Source: Hyphococcus sp. (GTDB taxonomy: Bacteria > Pseudomonadota > Alphaproteobacteria > Caulobacterales > Parvularculaceae). From it: DNA of 64,000 bases. Positions 8,754 to 15,478 of the stretch are shown piece by piece (within the stretch, counting starts at the first letter, position 1; every line of letters starts with the position of its first letter). Where the stretch lies: contig JANQRY010000006.1 of assembly GCA_028284345.1 (NCBI GenBank), positions 434,001-498,000 on the forward strand. Reading direction: 5' to 3'. The notes under the pieces are model-generated. The model was not told where the DNA came from and ran no database searches. It saw only the letters and a list, made by a program, of their open reading frames with translations. The position numbers were made by a program, and so were the translations under genes.

Positions 8754-10109
8754 TCAGCCGTTCCCTTGCACTCGAAGACGCGCCGTGTCGACGGCCTTGC
8801 GCATGGGTCTAAGGCCCAGCCACATCACGACGCCCGACGCCGGCGCCACAATGGCGAAGATAAGGCTCAGCGACTCGCCAAGACGGGCCTCGTCGCCGAA
8901 CACAAAGTCGGTGAGCGCGCCCACGATCATCGGCCCCATGCCAACGCCAAGCCCGCTGATGACCAAGAGAAACATCGCGCTGATCTGGCCGCGCATTTCA
9001 TTGGGCGCCACGATTTGCAGCGCCGCCATGGCGACCGCGCCGGTCCCCAGGAACGACACAATCGGCGTGATCAGAAGCAGGAACATATGAGGATCGTCAA
9101 CACGGAACGCAGCGACGCCGAGCACGGCGATGGCGAACGTAATGGCGACGCAGACGCGCAGATGCGCATCGGTCAGTCCCCGCGCGAACATACGATCCAC
9201 CAGCCAGCCGCAGGCCAGCGTGCCGACGGTCGCGCCAACGCCGGTGATGAGCGCGAGCGGCTCAGTCACCTGGGCAATCGACCAACCAAAGGCGCGCATC
9301 ATATAAACGGGCATCCAGCTCATGAAGGCCCATCCCGTGACAGAGAGCAGACCAAAGCCGAGAAAGTGAGCCGTAAAGAAGGCTCTATTGGCGGCGATGA
9401 ACTGAAGGGTTTCAGAAAAAACGGGGCCTTTGCTTTCATGCAACCGGCCGCGGCGCGCCGGCTCGCGAAGGGCGAAGACCAGCGCCCCGAAGAACAGACC
9501 CGGCAAGCCGGTGATGATGAAGACGAGTTGCCAGGGTCGCAACTCCCCGACAACCGGCAGCGCCACGGTTCCAAGATTCTCCGCGAAGGTAATCACCTTC
9601 CCGCCCACGGCCAGGCTGAGCCCGCTGCCAAGGTTCGTTCCAATCAGCATGAACGCCATGGCGAGCGCGAGACGCGAGGGCTTGAACAGGTCTGGGAACA
9701 TCGAATTGGCCGCGGGCGAAAGCGCTGCTTCGCCGGCGGCGGATCCCATCCGGGCCGCCATCAGGCTGATGAAGTTGACGGCCAGGCCGCAGGCGGCCGT
9801 AAACAAACTCCAGACCGTCACGCCCAGCCAGATAATCGGCCGGCGCGGATAGCGATCGACCAGCCAGCCAAGAGGCAGCGATGCCGCGCTGAAGAAGATG
9901 GCGAAGGCCAAGCCCTGCAAGACGCCGATCTGAAAGTCGGAAAGGCCCAAATCCTGTTTGATGGGATCAACCATCAAGGTCAGCACGTGGCGATCAAGAA
10001 CCGACAGCGCGGAGAGAAGGACAAACAGCGACAACCATCGCCATGCGCCCGGCAGGGTTCCCAGCGACGGCGTCGGCAGGGTCGGATTCACCGTTGCAGA
10101 TTTCGACAT
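8754..10109 (-). CDS. MFS transporter (spinster-like), copy 1
   Basis: 451-residue inner-membrane major facilitator with about 12 hydrophobic segments. The family loop GWLVDRYPRRPIIWLG (residues about 80-95) is the MFS signature between TM2 and TM3, and the second half contains EMRGQISAMFLLVISG. It belongs to the group of MFS carriers often linked to aromatic and hexuronate uptake, but its substrate is unknown. It lies 121 bases behind the LigE-like GST on the same strand and is probably cotranscribed from the box at 10999. It is a full-length paralogue of the MFS gene at 11312-12646; shared tracts include LGLSDFQIG, GRLHESKGP and IVAPNEMRGQISAM. The two may import related substrates, or import and export. 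Confidence 0.9.
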   Translation of the reverse strand: MSKSATVNPTLPTPSLGTLPGAWRWLSLFVLLSALSVLDRHVLTLMVDPIKQDLGLSDFQIGVLQGLAFAIFFSAASLPLGWLVDRYPRRPIIWLGVTVWSLFTAACGLAVNFISLMAARMGSAAGEAALSPAANSMFPDLFKPSRLALAMAFMLIGTNLGSGLSLAVGGKVITFAENLGTVALPVVGELRPWQLVFIITGLPGLFFGALVFALREPARRGRLHESKGPVFSETLQFIAANRAFFTAHFLGFGLLSVTGWAFMSWMPVYMMRAFGWSIAQVTEPLALITGVGATVGTLACGWLVDRMFARGLTDAHLRVCVAITFAIAVLGVAAFRVDDPHMFLLLITPIVSFLGTGAVAMAALQIVAPNEMRGQISAMFLLVISGLGVGMGPMIVGALTDFVFGDEARLGESLSLIFAIVAPASGVVMWLGLRPMRKAVDTARLRVQGNG

Positions 10110-10230
10110 CTCACCGCCTGTCCAGACCGGCCGTCAGCTTGGTTTTGCAGAATTTGTCTCTCAGGCTTGTCCTCCAGGATGGATCGATAGGAAAAGCGAT
10201 CCATCACCCTACGGAACAAACCGCCTGGCG

Positions 10231-10929
10231 CTAATGCATCCGTTCGCTGAGTTTCAGATCAAGCGCGCCCGCTTCTGAAGAAAAGAAGGAAAATCCGCGA
10301 CCGGCATAGGCGATGAGCGGATCGTCAGCCGCGAGCAGCGGCAACGTTCCGATTTTTCCCGCCCAGATGAACACGCCCAACATACACATGTCGGCGAAAT
10401 TCGGTTCGTCTCCGCCGATAAACGGCTGGGCAGCAATCGTCTGGCGGATCGGCTCGAATGAGCGGCGAGCGTCCTGCAGGCGCTCCTCGCGGTCCGCCAC
10501 AACCTCCTCAAGCGTCTGGCCCCACGCCGCTTCGCGCGAGCTCCGGTAATAGTCCCGATCCTCCGGCGCCACGCAATGGAGGGCGTCGAGCGTGTAGACC
10601 TTCAAAAGCTCGGTGCGGATGACATGCATCAGCCAATGGTCGAAGAACCCGGCCATCGCCCGATCAGCCGGGCTTTCAAACAGTGAAGGCGCGTCGGGAT
10701 AGGCCTCTTCAAGGTAGTCAATTATGCCCCAACCGTCGTCGATCTCTCGATCCCCGTCGACCATGATCGGCACGGTCTGATATCGGCCGCCAAGAACATT
10801 CGCCATCTCCGAGAACAGGACGGGTTTCGCCTCGTAATCGAGATGTTTCTTCGCCAACGCGAACTTTATTCGCCAGACATACGGGCAGACTTGCGTTCCG
10901 TCAGCGACCGCGCGCTCGTACAGTTGCAT
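10231..10929 (-). CDS. LigE-like (beta-etherase family) glutathione S-transferase, copy 1
   Basis: 232-residue GST whose signatures match the LigE/LigP etherase group: CPYVWRIKFALAKKHL near the start, RDYYRSSREAAWGQTLEEV, and PNFADMCMLGVFIW with LLAADDPLIAY at the C-terminus. LigE and LigP of sphingomonads use glutathione to cleave the beta-aryl ether bond of lignin dimers. The sequence supports family membership, not that exact reaction. The ATG at 10929 is preceded by GAGGGG. A class 1 box (10999-11013) lies 70 bases upstream and an MFS transporter gene follows, probably in the same transcript. A close paralogue sits at 26697-27410. The pair could serve different stereoisomers, as LigE/LigP and LigF do (inference). 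Confidence 0.85.
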   Translation of the reverse strand: MQLYERAVADGTQVCPYVWRIKFALAKKHLDYEAKPVLFSEMANVLGGRYQTVPIMVDGDREIDDGWGIIDYLEEAYPDAPSLFESPADRAMAGFFDHWLMHVIRTELLKVYTLDALHCVAPEDRDYYRSSREAAWGQTLEEVVADREERLQDARRSFEPIRQTIAAQPFIGGDEPNFADMCMLGVFIWAGKIGTLPLLAADDPLIAYAGRGFSFFSSEAGALDLKLSERMH

Positions 10930-10998
10930 GATTTCACCCCTCGCATGTCTGATGCTTCGCGCACGAAATGATTAGCATTACCGGCCCAAAATGCAAAT

Positions 10999-11013
10999 TC
11001 TTATCAGATATGC
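10999..11013. promoter_or_regulatory. Class 1 operator box
   Basis: TCTTATC-A-GATATGC, upstream of the LigE-like GST (start 10929, minus strand). On that strand it is followed within 3 bases by TTGCAT and about 16 bases later by TAATCA, a promoter-like pair. Confidence 0.68.
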
Positions 11014-11119
11014 GCTGCATTCCGCCAACCGGCGCGCAAGCGCCTAAGGCTGGGGGCGTTTCCCCAAACAGGCCCTCGGCGGGACGAGAGGCATGACCGC
11101 TTTCCAAAGCCACGCATCA

Positions 11120-11134
11120 ACTTATCATATATGT
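11120..11134. promoter_or_regulatory. Class 1 operator box
   Basis: ACTTATC-A-TATATGT, upstream of the MFS operon at 11312. The 45 bases from here rightward resemble the region at 27750, with TTGCCG and, 18 bases on, CATGAT as a putative promoter. The shared layout suggests that one promoter was copied from the other. Confidence 0.72.
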
Positions 11135-11238
11135 CTTGCCGATAGGGCCCTTTTCTGCGCATGATCGGCGCCAGGCATCGGGGGGCAAACGCCCGCTCTG
11201 AGAAGCAATGGACCCTGAATGTGCGTGGGGAGAATAAG

Positions 11239-11310
11239 ATGAACGTCATCGGGATTCGAAACTTCGGGCCATCTGAAGCGCTTGATCCGCGCTGGCGGTT
11301 TTGTGTCTAG
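11239..11310 (+). pseudogene. 5' remnant of a quinone oxidoreductase gene, now a 23-codon leader ORF
   Basis: A GGGGAGAATAAG ribosome-binding site precedes ATG at 11239, which opens a 23-residue frame starting MNVIGIRNFGPSEAL and ending at TAG 11308-11310. The start resembles MKVIRVSEFGPPDVL of the intact quinone oxidoreductase at 27879. The upstream promoter and its box also resemble that gene's promoter. After about 17 residues the similarity stops. The MFS gene begins with GTG one base after the TAG, so translation of the remnant could feed the MFS start by termination-reinitiation. Confidence 0.6.
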
Positions 11311-11311
11311 G

Positions 11312-12646
11312 GTGAGTCAGGAAAGCAAGGCGCCGCTGGGACTCCCGGATAAGAACCTGCCGGGCGCGTGGCGTTCATTGTCTGTGTTCGTCCTGTTATC
11401 CGGCCTGTCCGTCTTCGACCGTCAGATCCTGACCCTGATGGTCGAGCCCATCAAACAGGATCTGGGCCTTTCCGACTTTCAGATCGGCATCCTCCAAGGG
11501 CTGGTCTTTGCAATCTTCTATAGCGTTGCGGCCCTGCCGCTCGGTTGGATGGCCGATCGCTACCCGCGCCGGCCGATTATCTGGCTCGGCGTGACCACCT
11601 GGAGTTTGTTTACGTCCGCATGCGGTCTCGCCAACAGTTTCGTAAGCCTCGTCATCGCCCGCATGGGCGTCGGCGCCGGCGAGGCGTCTCTATCGCCCGC
11701 CGCTTATTCAATGCTTGCAGACCTGTTCAAACCCTCGCGGCTTACCCTTGCATTGTCGATCATGATGATCGGCATGAACCTCGGCAACGGTATTGCGATC
11801 GGCCTCGGCGGCGCCATCATTACCTTCGCTGAAAAGGGCGGAACCTGGGTGCTGCCCCTGTTTGGCGAGTTGAAGTCCTGGCAGTTCGTTTTCTTCGTCG
11901 CCGGGTTGCCCGGCCTCGTGCTGGGGTTGTTGGTCTTCACCTTTCGCGAGCCGGTGCGCCGCGGCCGGTTGCATGAAAGCAAAGGCCCTGAACTCTCCGA
12001 GACCTTTCGGTTCATCGCCGCCAATCGGGCCTTCTTCGCCGCCCACTTCATCGGTTTTGGTCTGCTTTCCACCGTCGGATGGGCCTTCTTCAGCTGGCTG
12101 CCGGTCTATATGATCCGCGAATTCGGATGGACGATCGGCCGTATCAGCGCGCCGCTCGCGCTGATCACCGGCGTCGGCGCGACGATCGGCACGCTGGCCA
12201 TGGGATGGCTGGTGGATCGATTGTTCGGGAACGGACGACTGAACGCCCATCTGCTGGTTTGCATGGGCATCGCAGCCTGCATGGCCGTTCTCGGCGTCAT
12301 CGCCTTCAGGATTACGGATCCGCATATCTTCCTGCTGATTGTCACGCCGATTATTTCGATCATGTCCCTGGGAGGAACCGCCTCGGCGGCCTTGCAGATC
12401 GTGGCGCCCAATGAAATGCGCGGGCAGATCAGCGCGATGTTCCTGCTGGTCATCAGCGGCTTTGGCTTAGGCCTCGGCCCTGTGGTCGTGGGCGCGCTCA
12501 CGGATTTCGTCTTCCAGGACGAAGCGCGCATTGGCGACTCGCTCACCGTGATCTTCGCCGTCCTGGCGCCGGCCTCTGCATTTGCCATGTGGCTGGGCCT
12601 TGGTCCCATGCGCGTCGCCGTCGAAAAGGCGCAACAAAGGAGTTAG
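11312..12646 (+). CDS. MFS transporter (spinster-like), copy 2
   Basis: 444-residue inner-membrane transporter, paralogue of the gene at 8754-10109 over its full length. The TM2-TM3 loop GWMADRYPRRPIIWLG, GRLHESKGPELSETF in the central loop, and IVAPNEMRGQISAM in TM10-11 are conserved. The start is uncertain: I take the GTG at 11312, which gives VSQESKAPLGLPDKNLPGAW, similar to the paralogue's pre-TM1 region. A TTG at 11282 is also in frame but lies inside the leader remnant. The region 11239-11310 encodes a 23-codon leader with a strong ribosome-binding site that ends one base before this GTG. The SDR gene at 12651 follows 4 bases after the stop, so the two form an operon under the box at 11120. 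Confidence 0.9.
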   Translation: MSQESKAPLGLPDKNLPGAWRSLSVFVLLSGLSVFDRQILTLMVEPIKQDLGLSDFQIGILQGLVFAIFYSVAALPLGWMADRYPRRPIIWLGVTTWSLFTSACGLANSFVSLVIARMGVGAGEASLSPAAYSMLADLFKPSRLTLALSIMMIGMNLGNGIAIGLGGAIITFAEKGGTWVLPLFGELKSWQFVFFVAGLPGLVLGLLVFTFREPVRRGRLHESKGPELSETFRFIAANRAFFAAHFIGFGLLSTVGWAFFSWLPVYMIREFGWTIGRISAPLALITGVGATIGTLAMGWLVDRLFGNGRLNAHLLVCMGIAACMAVLGVIAFRITDPHIFLLIVTPIISIMSLGGTASAALQIVAPNEMRGQISAMFLLVISGFGLGLGPVVVGALTDFVFQDEARIGDSLTVIFAVLAPASAFAMWLGLGPMRVAVEKAQQRS

Positions 12647-12650
12647 AAAA

Positions 12651-13427
12651 ATGATAGAACCCATCGCACCGTTTAACCTGCAAGACCGGGTCGCTATCGT
12701 TACAGGCGCCGGACGTGGTATTGGCCGCGCGATCGCCCGCGCATTTGCGCGCGCCGGGGCGCAGGTGGTTGTCGCCACGCGCACCGCCGGACCCGGCGAA
12801 GAGACGGTAAAGCTGATCGAAGAAGAAGGCGGTGCCGCCAAGCTGACCAGCGTGGACCTCTCAAAGCGCGAGGAAGCCGCTTCCCTCATCGAGGAAACAA
12901 ACCGCGCGTTCGGCCGCCTCGACATCCTCGTGCATAACGCCGGGGTGTATCCCTTCGCGACGGTCGACGAGATCTCCGACGAAGATTTGGAGATCACCCT
13001 CAACGTCAACCTCAAGGCGGCCTTCTGGCTGACCAAGGCCGCGGCGCCGATGCTGCGGAAAGCGCCCTCCCCGCGCCTCCTGTTCACCTCATCGCTCGGC
13101 GGCCCGCGGATCGGCGTTCCGGCCATGGTGCATTATGGCGCATCGAAGTCAGGTCTGAACGGCTTCATCCGCGGCGCCGCGGTGGAGTATGCGAAGGACC
13201 GCATCACCGTGAACGGCGTTGAACCCGGCGGAATCCTCACGGACGCCTTGAGCTTTGCAACGCCTGAGCAACTGGAAGCGGCGGGCGCCGCCACGCCAAT
13301 CGGAAGGCTGGGGAATCCGGAGGATATCGCCTACGGAATGCTCTATCTGGCGTCGGATCAGGCAAGCTACATTACCGGTCAAACCATTGTCATCGACGGC
13401 GGCGCGTCCCTGACCATCGCGTCGTAA
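12651..13427 (+). CDS. SDR-family oxidoreductase (FabG-like), copy 1
   Basis: 258-residue classical short-chain dehydrogenase/reductase. The cofactor motif TGAGRGIGRA (near residue 19), the VHNAG motif, the catalytic Ser in LLFTSSLGG and the Tyr/Lys in HYGASKSG are present. The ATRTAG loop after the second strand suggests NADP preference, though this is weak evidence. It is cotranscribed with the MFS gene just upstream (4-base gap; AGGAG within the MFS end serves as ribosome-binding site). It is very similar to the SDR at 33222-34001, sharing RLIEEEGG-like and LRKAPSPRLLFTSSL tracts, so both likely act on related alcohols or ketones. In lignin-dimer pathways such SDRs (LigD, LigL, LigO) oxidise the alpha-alcohol before GST ether cleavage; that role here is inference. 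Confidence 0.9.
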   Translation: MIEPIAPFNLQDRVAIVTGAGRGIGRAIARAFARAGAQVVVATRTAGPGEETVKLIEEEGGAAKLTSVDLSKREEAASLIEETNRAFGRLDILVHNAGVYPFATVDEISDEDLEITLNVNLKAAFWLTKAAAPMLRKAPSPRLLFTSSLGGPRIGVPAMVHYGASKSGLNGFIRGAAVEYAKDRITVNGVEPGGILTDALSFATPEQLEAAGAATPIGRLGNPEDIAYGMLYLASDQASYITGQTIVIDGGASLTIAS

Positions 13428-13434
13428 CCGGCGG

Positions 13435-13953
13435 TTAGTCAGCAGGCATCTTTTTTAGACGCTCAGGCATTTTTTTCATCACGCAAGAGACGAGCTGAAG
13501 CACTTCCTCCGGAATGAGGCCGCCGATGGCGAAGCTGCCATAGACGGCGGCGCCGATCTTCCCTTTCGGATCAAGCACGAAGCCAGTGGTTTCCAGATGG
13601 TCGCCCCAGAGCTCGGAGTCCGTGTGATAGGCGCCCGTCTTCTCGACAATTTCTGCAACATTGGCGGAATGGCCCATGATGAAGTCGATGTTGTACTTCT
13701 CAACGAACTCCGCCGTCTTCTCTTCCGTATCGGTAGAGAAAGCGACAACCTTGATGTCCTCTTTCTTCAGTTCGTCGGCAGCGGCGACAAACGCTGGAAA
13801 CTGCTCATTGCAGACCGAACACCAACTGCCGCGATAGATAAGAACAACGCCATGCGAGCCGGCCAGCACCTCGGGAACGCGAATAACGCCGCCGCCGAGC
13901 GCGGGAACTTCAAAGGACGGGAAGCTTTCCCAATATTTTAAAACTCTCTGCAT
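13435..13953 (-). CDS. Peroxiredoxin / AhpC-TSA thioredoxin-fold protein
   Basis: 172-residue thioredoxin-fold protein with the active-site motif YRGSWCSVCNEQFPAF (CxxC near residues 44-47), as in AhpC/TSA-type peroxiredoxins and thiol oxidoreductases. It would reduce peroxides or disulfides in the cytoplasm; no signal peptide is seen. A strong GGGAGG precedes the ATG at 13953. It is divergent from the FMN-dependent 2-hydroxy-acid dehydrogenase at 14208, an enzyme class that often makes hydrogen peroxide or passes electrons to quinones, and the two share a pair of class 1 boxes at 14108 and 14127. A detoxifying partner role for peroxide from that enzyme is a reasonable inference. It ends 7 bases from the SDR stop (convergent). 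Confidence 0.85.
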   Translation of the reverse strand: MQRVLKYWESFPSFEVPALGGGVIRVPEVLAGSHGVVLIYRGSWCSVCNEQFPAFVAAADELKKEDIKVVAFSTDTEEKTAEFVEKYNIDFIMGHSANVAEIVEKTGAYHTDSELWGDHLETTGFVLDPKGKIGAAVYGSFAIGGLIPEEVLQLVSCVMKKMPERLKKMPAD

Positions 13954-14107
13954 GTTGGCCTCCCTAGGAAATTTCTCTTATCGGGGCGGATCGCCGCCCT
14001 TCGTCATCAGAACTTCAGTCTGCAGAACGTCGTCCGCCGCTTCTTTAAGCGACCCATTCATGCAAGGCGCATCGTCCTGAAACTCGCCCAGAAGAACCGC
14101 TGGGCAA

Positions 14108-14122
14108 ACCTATCTGATATGA
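14108..14122. promoter_or_regulatory. Class 1 operator box (first of a pair)
   Basis: ACCTATC-T-GATATGA in the divergent intergenic region between the peroxiredoxin and the FMN dehydrogenase. Its centre lies 19 bases from the next box, close to two helical turns, so two dimers could bind on nearly the same face. Confidence 0.68.
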
Positions 14123-14126
14123 ATAT

Positions 14127-14141
14127 ACATATCTGATAAGT
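14127..14141. promoter_or_regulatory. Class 1 operator box (second of a pair)
   Basis: ACATATC-T-GATAAGT, followed at once by TTGCCA on the plus strand. It serves the FMN dehydrogenase at 14208 and, with the box at 14108, perhaps also the divergent peroxiredoxin. Confidence 0.7.
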
Positions 14142-14207
14142 TGCCAATATGTCAATCATCGAGCCGGCGCCGCCGTCTCGCATGATGACGCAAGGGAGGG
14201 CTTTTCG

Positions 14208-15365
14208 ATGTCGGGACTCGATCGGTGTCATAATGTTGAGGATTTCAGGAAGATGGCGCGCAGCCGCCTTCCCTCGCCGTTCTTCCACTATCTTGACGGC
14301 GGCGCCGACGACGAGTGGTCGTTGCGAAATAACGAGGCCGCCTTCTCCCGTTACAGCCTGCTGCCGGCGCTGGCCCGGGACAAAGGGGAAATCGATCTTT
14401 CCGTAACGGTGCTCGGCGCGCCGTCATCCATGCCAGTTATGCTCTCGCCGACCGGCATGACGCGCCTGTTCCACCGCGAGCGTGAGATTGGGGTCGCCAA
14501 AGCGGCGAACCGGGCGGGCCTCTTCTACAGCCTTTCAACCTTTGGCTCGACGACAATCGAAGATGTCGCCGCCGCCAATCCCGGACCGAAAGTGTTTCAG
14601 GTTTACATAACCCGAGATCGCAACATAACCCGCGACCTCGTTGAACGCACCCGCGCGGCCGGCTTTACCGCCCTTGCCGTCACCGTCGATACGCCGACGC
14701 CGGGCAATCGCGAACGCGATCTTCACACCGGCATGACCATGCCCCCGCGTCTAAGCCTCGCCAGCCTCTTCAGCTTCGCGCGGAGCTTTGGATGGACACT
14801 GGATTATCTGCGGGATCAAAACCTGTCGATCGCCAATATCGACCCTTCCGGCGCCGAGTTCGAAGCTGGCGGGATGAGCCCGGTGCAATACGCCAACCAC
14901 CAGATCGATCCGACGATTTCCTGGGCGGACATCGAATGGCTGAAAGGCGAATGGGGCGGTCCGATGATCGTCAAGGGGGTTTTGGGCGTTGAAGAGGCCA
15001 AACGGGCCGCGTCAGCGGGCGCAAACGCGATCATGATCTCCAACCATGGGGGGCGGCAGCTCGATCAATGTCCGGCGCCGATTGAGAGCCTGCCGGCGAT
15101 CCGCGACGCTGTGGGCGGCGATCTGGAGCTGATTGTCGACGGCGGCGTTCGTCGTGGCACGGATATTATCAAGGCGCGCGCCCTTGGCGCCGACGTTTGC
15201 GCCATCGCCAGACCTTATCTCTATGCGCTGGCCGCGGGCGGCGGAAAAGGGGTCGATCGCCTGCTGGCCTTGCTTCGCGCGGAACTGGAGCGCGACCTCA
15301 TTCTTATGGGCAAGAACAAATTTGAACAGGTGAGCGCCGCCGATGTCGTCATGTCGCCGGCTTGA
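14208..15365 (+). CDS. FMN-dependent alpha-hydroxy-acid dehydrogenase (LldD/mandelate dehydrogenase family)
   Basis: 385-residue TIM-barrel flavoenzyme that oxidises an L-2-hydroxy acid to the 2-oxo acid. The N-terminal region LPSPFFHYLDGGADDEW and YSLSTFGSTTIEDVA are family signatures; FMN and substrate residues lie in SNHGGRQLDQCPAPIE (catalytic His and Arg, near residue 280) and in VDGGVRRGTDIIKARALGAD. The family includes lactate dehydrogenase, mandelate dehydrogenase and glycolate oxidase, and sequence alone does not separate these. The aromatic setting makes a mandelate- or aryl-hydroxy-acid-type substrate worth testing. The ATG at 14208 has a weak ribosome-binding site. It is monocistronic, with paired boxes 67-100 bases upstream, and convergent with the TonB receptor across a terminator-like hairpin. 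Confidence 0.9.
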   Translation: MSGLDRCHNVEDFRKMARSRLPSPFFHYLDGGADDEWSLRNNEAAFSRYSLLPALARDKGEIDLSVTVLGAPSSMPVMLSPTGMTRLFHREREIGVAKAANRAGLFYSLSTFGSTTIEDVAAANPGPKVFQVYITRDRNITRDLVERTRAAGFTALAVTVDTPTPGNRERDLHTGMTMPPRLSLASLFSFARSFGWTLDYLRDQNLSIANIDPSGAEFEAGGMSPVQYANHQIDPTISWADIEWLKGEWGGPMIVKGVLGVEEAKRAASAGANAIMISNHGGRQLDQCPAPIESLPAIRDAVGGDLELIVDGGVRRGTDIIKARALGADVCAIARPYLYALAAGGGKGVDRLLALLRAELERDLILMGKNKFEQVSAADVVMSPA

Positions 15366-15422
15366 AAAGGCCGGGCGGACTTTCGGACCGCGCGCTCGTC
15401 TTTGCGCCTATAGAAAAGAAAA

Positions 15423-15458
15423 GGGCTGCGAGCGTTTCATTTGATCCGCCCGCAGCCC
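15423..15458 (-). terminator. Intrinsic terminator for the TonB receptor gene
   Basis: Inverted repeat GGGCTGCG ... CGCAGCCC with a 20-base loop between two convergent genes. Read on the minus strand the stem is followed by TTTTCTTTTC, a U-rich tail; the plus-strand tail is not U-rich. It therefore mainly ends the leftward TonB receptor transcript. Confidence 0.6.
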
Positions 15459-15478
15459 AAATATCTTAACCGTCAGGA

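Noticed and set aside
8721-10190. 489-codon plus-strand ORF
   Set aside because: It lies antisense to the well-supported MFS transporter and is rich in Arg, His, Asp and Gln without any family motif; a typical shadow of GC-rich membrane-protein DNA.
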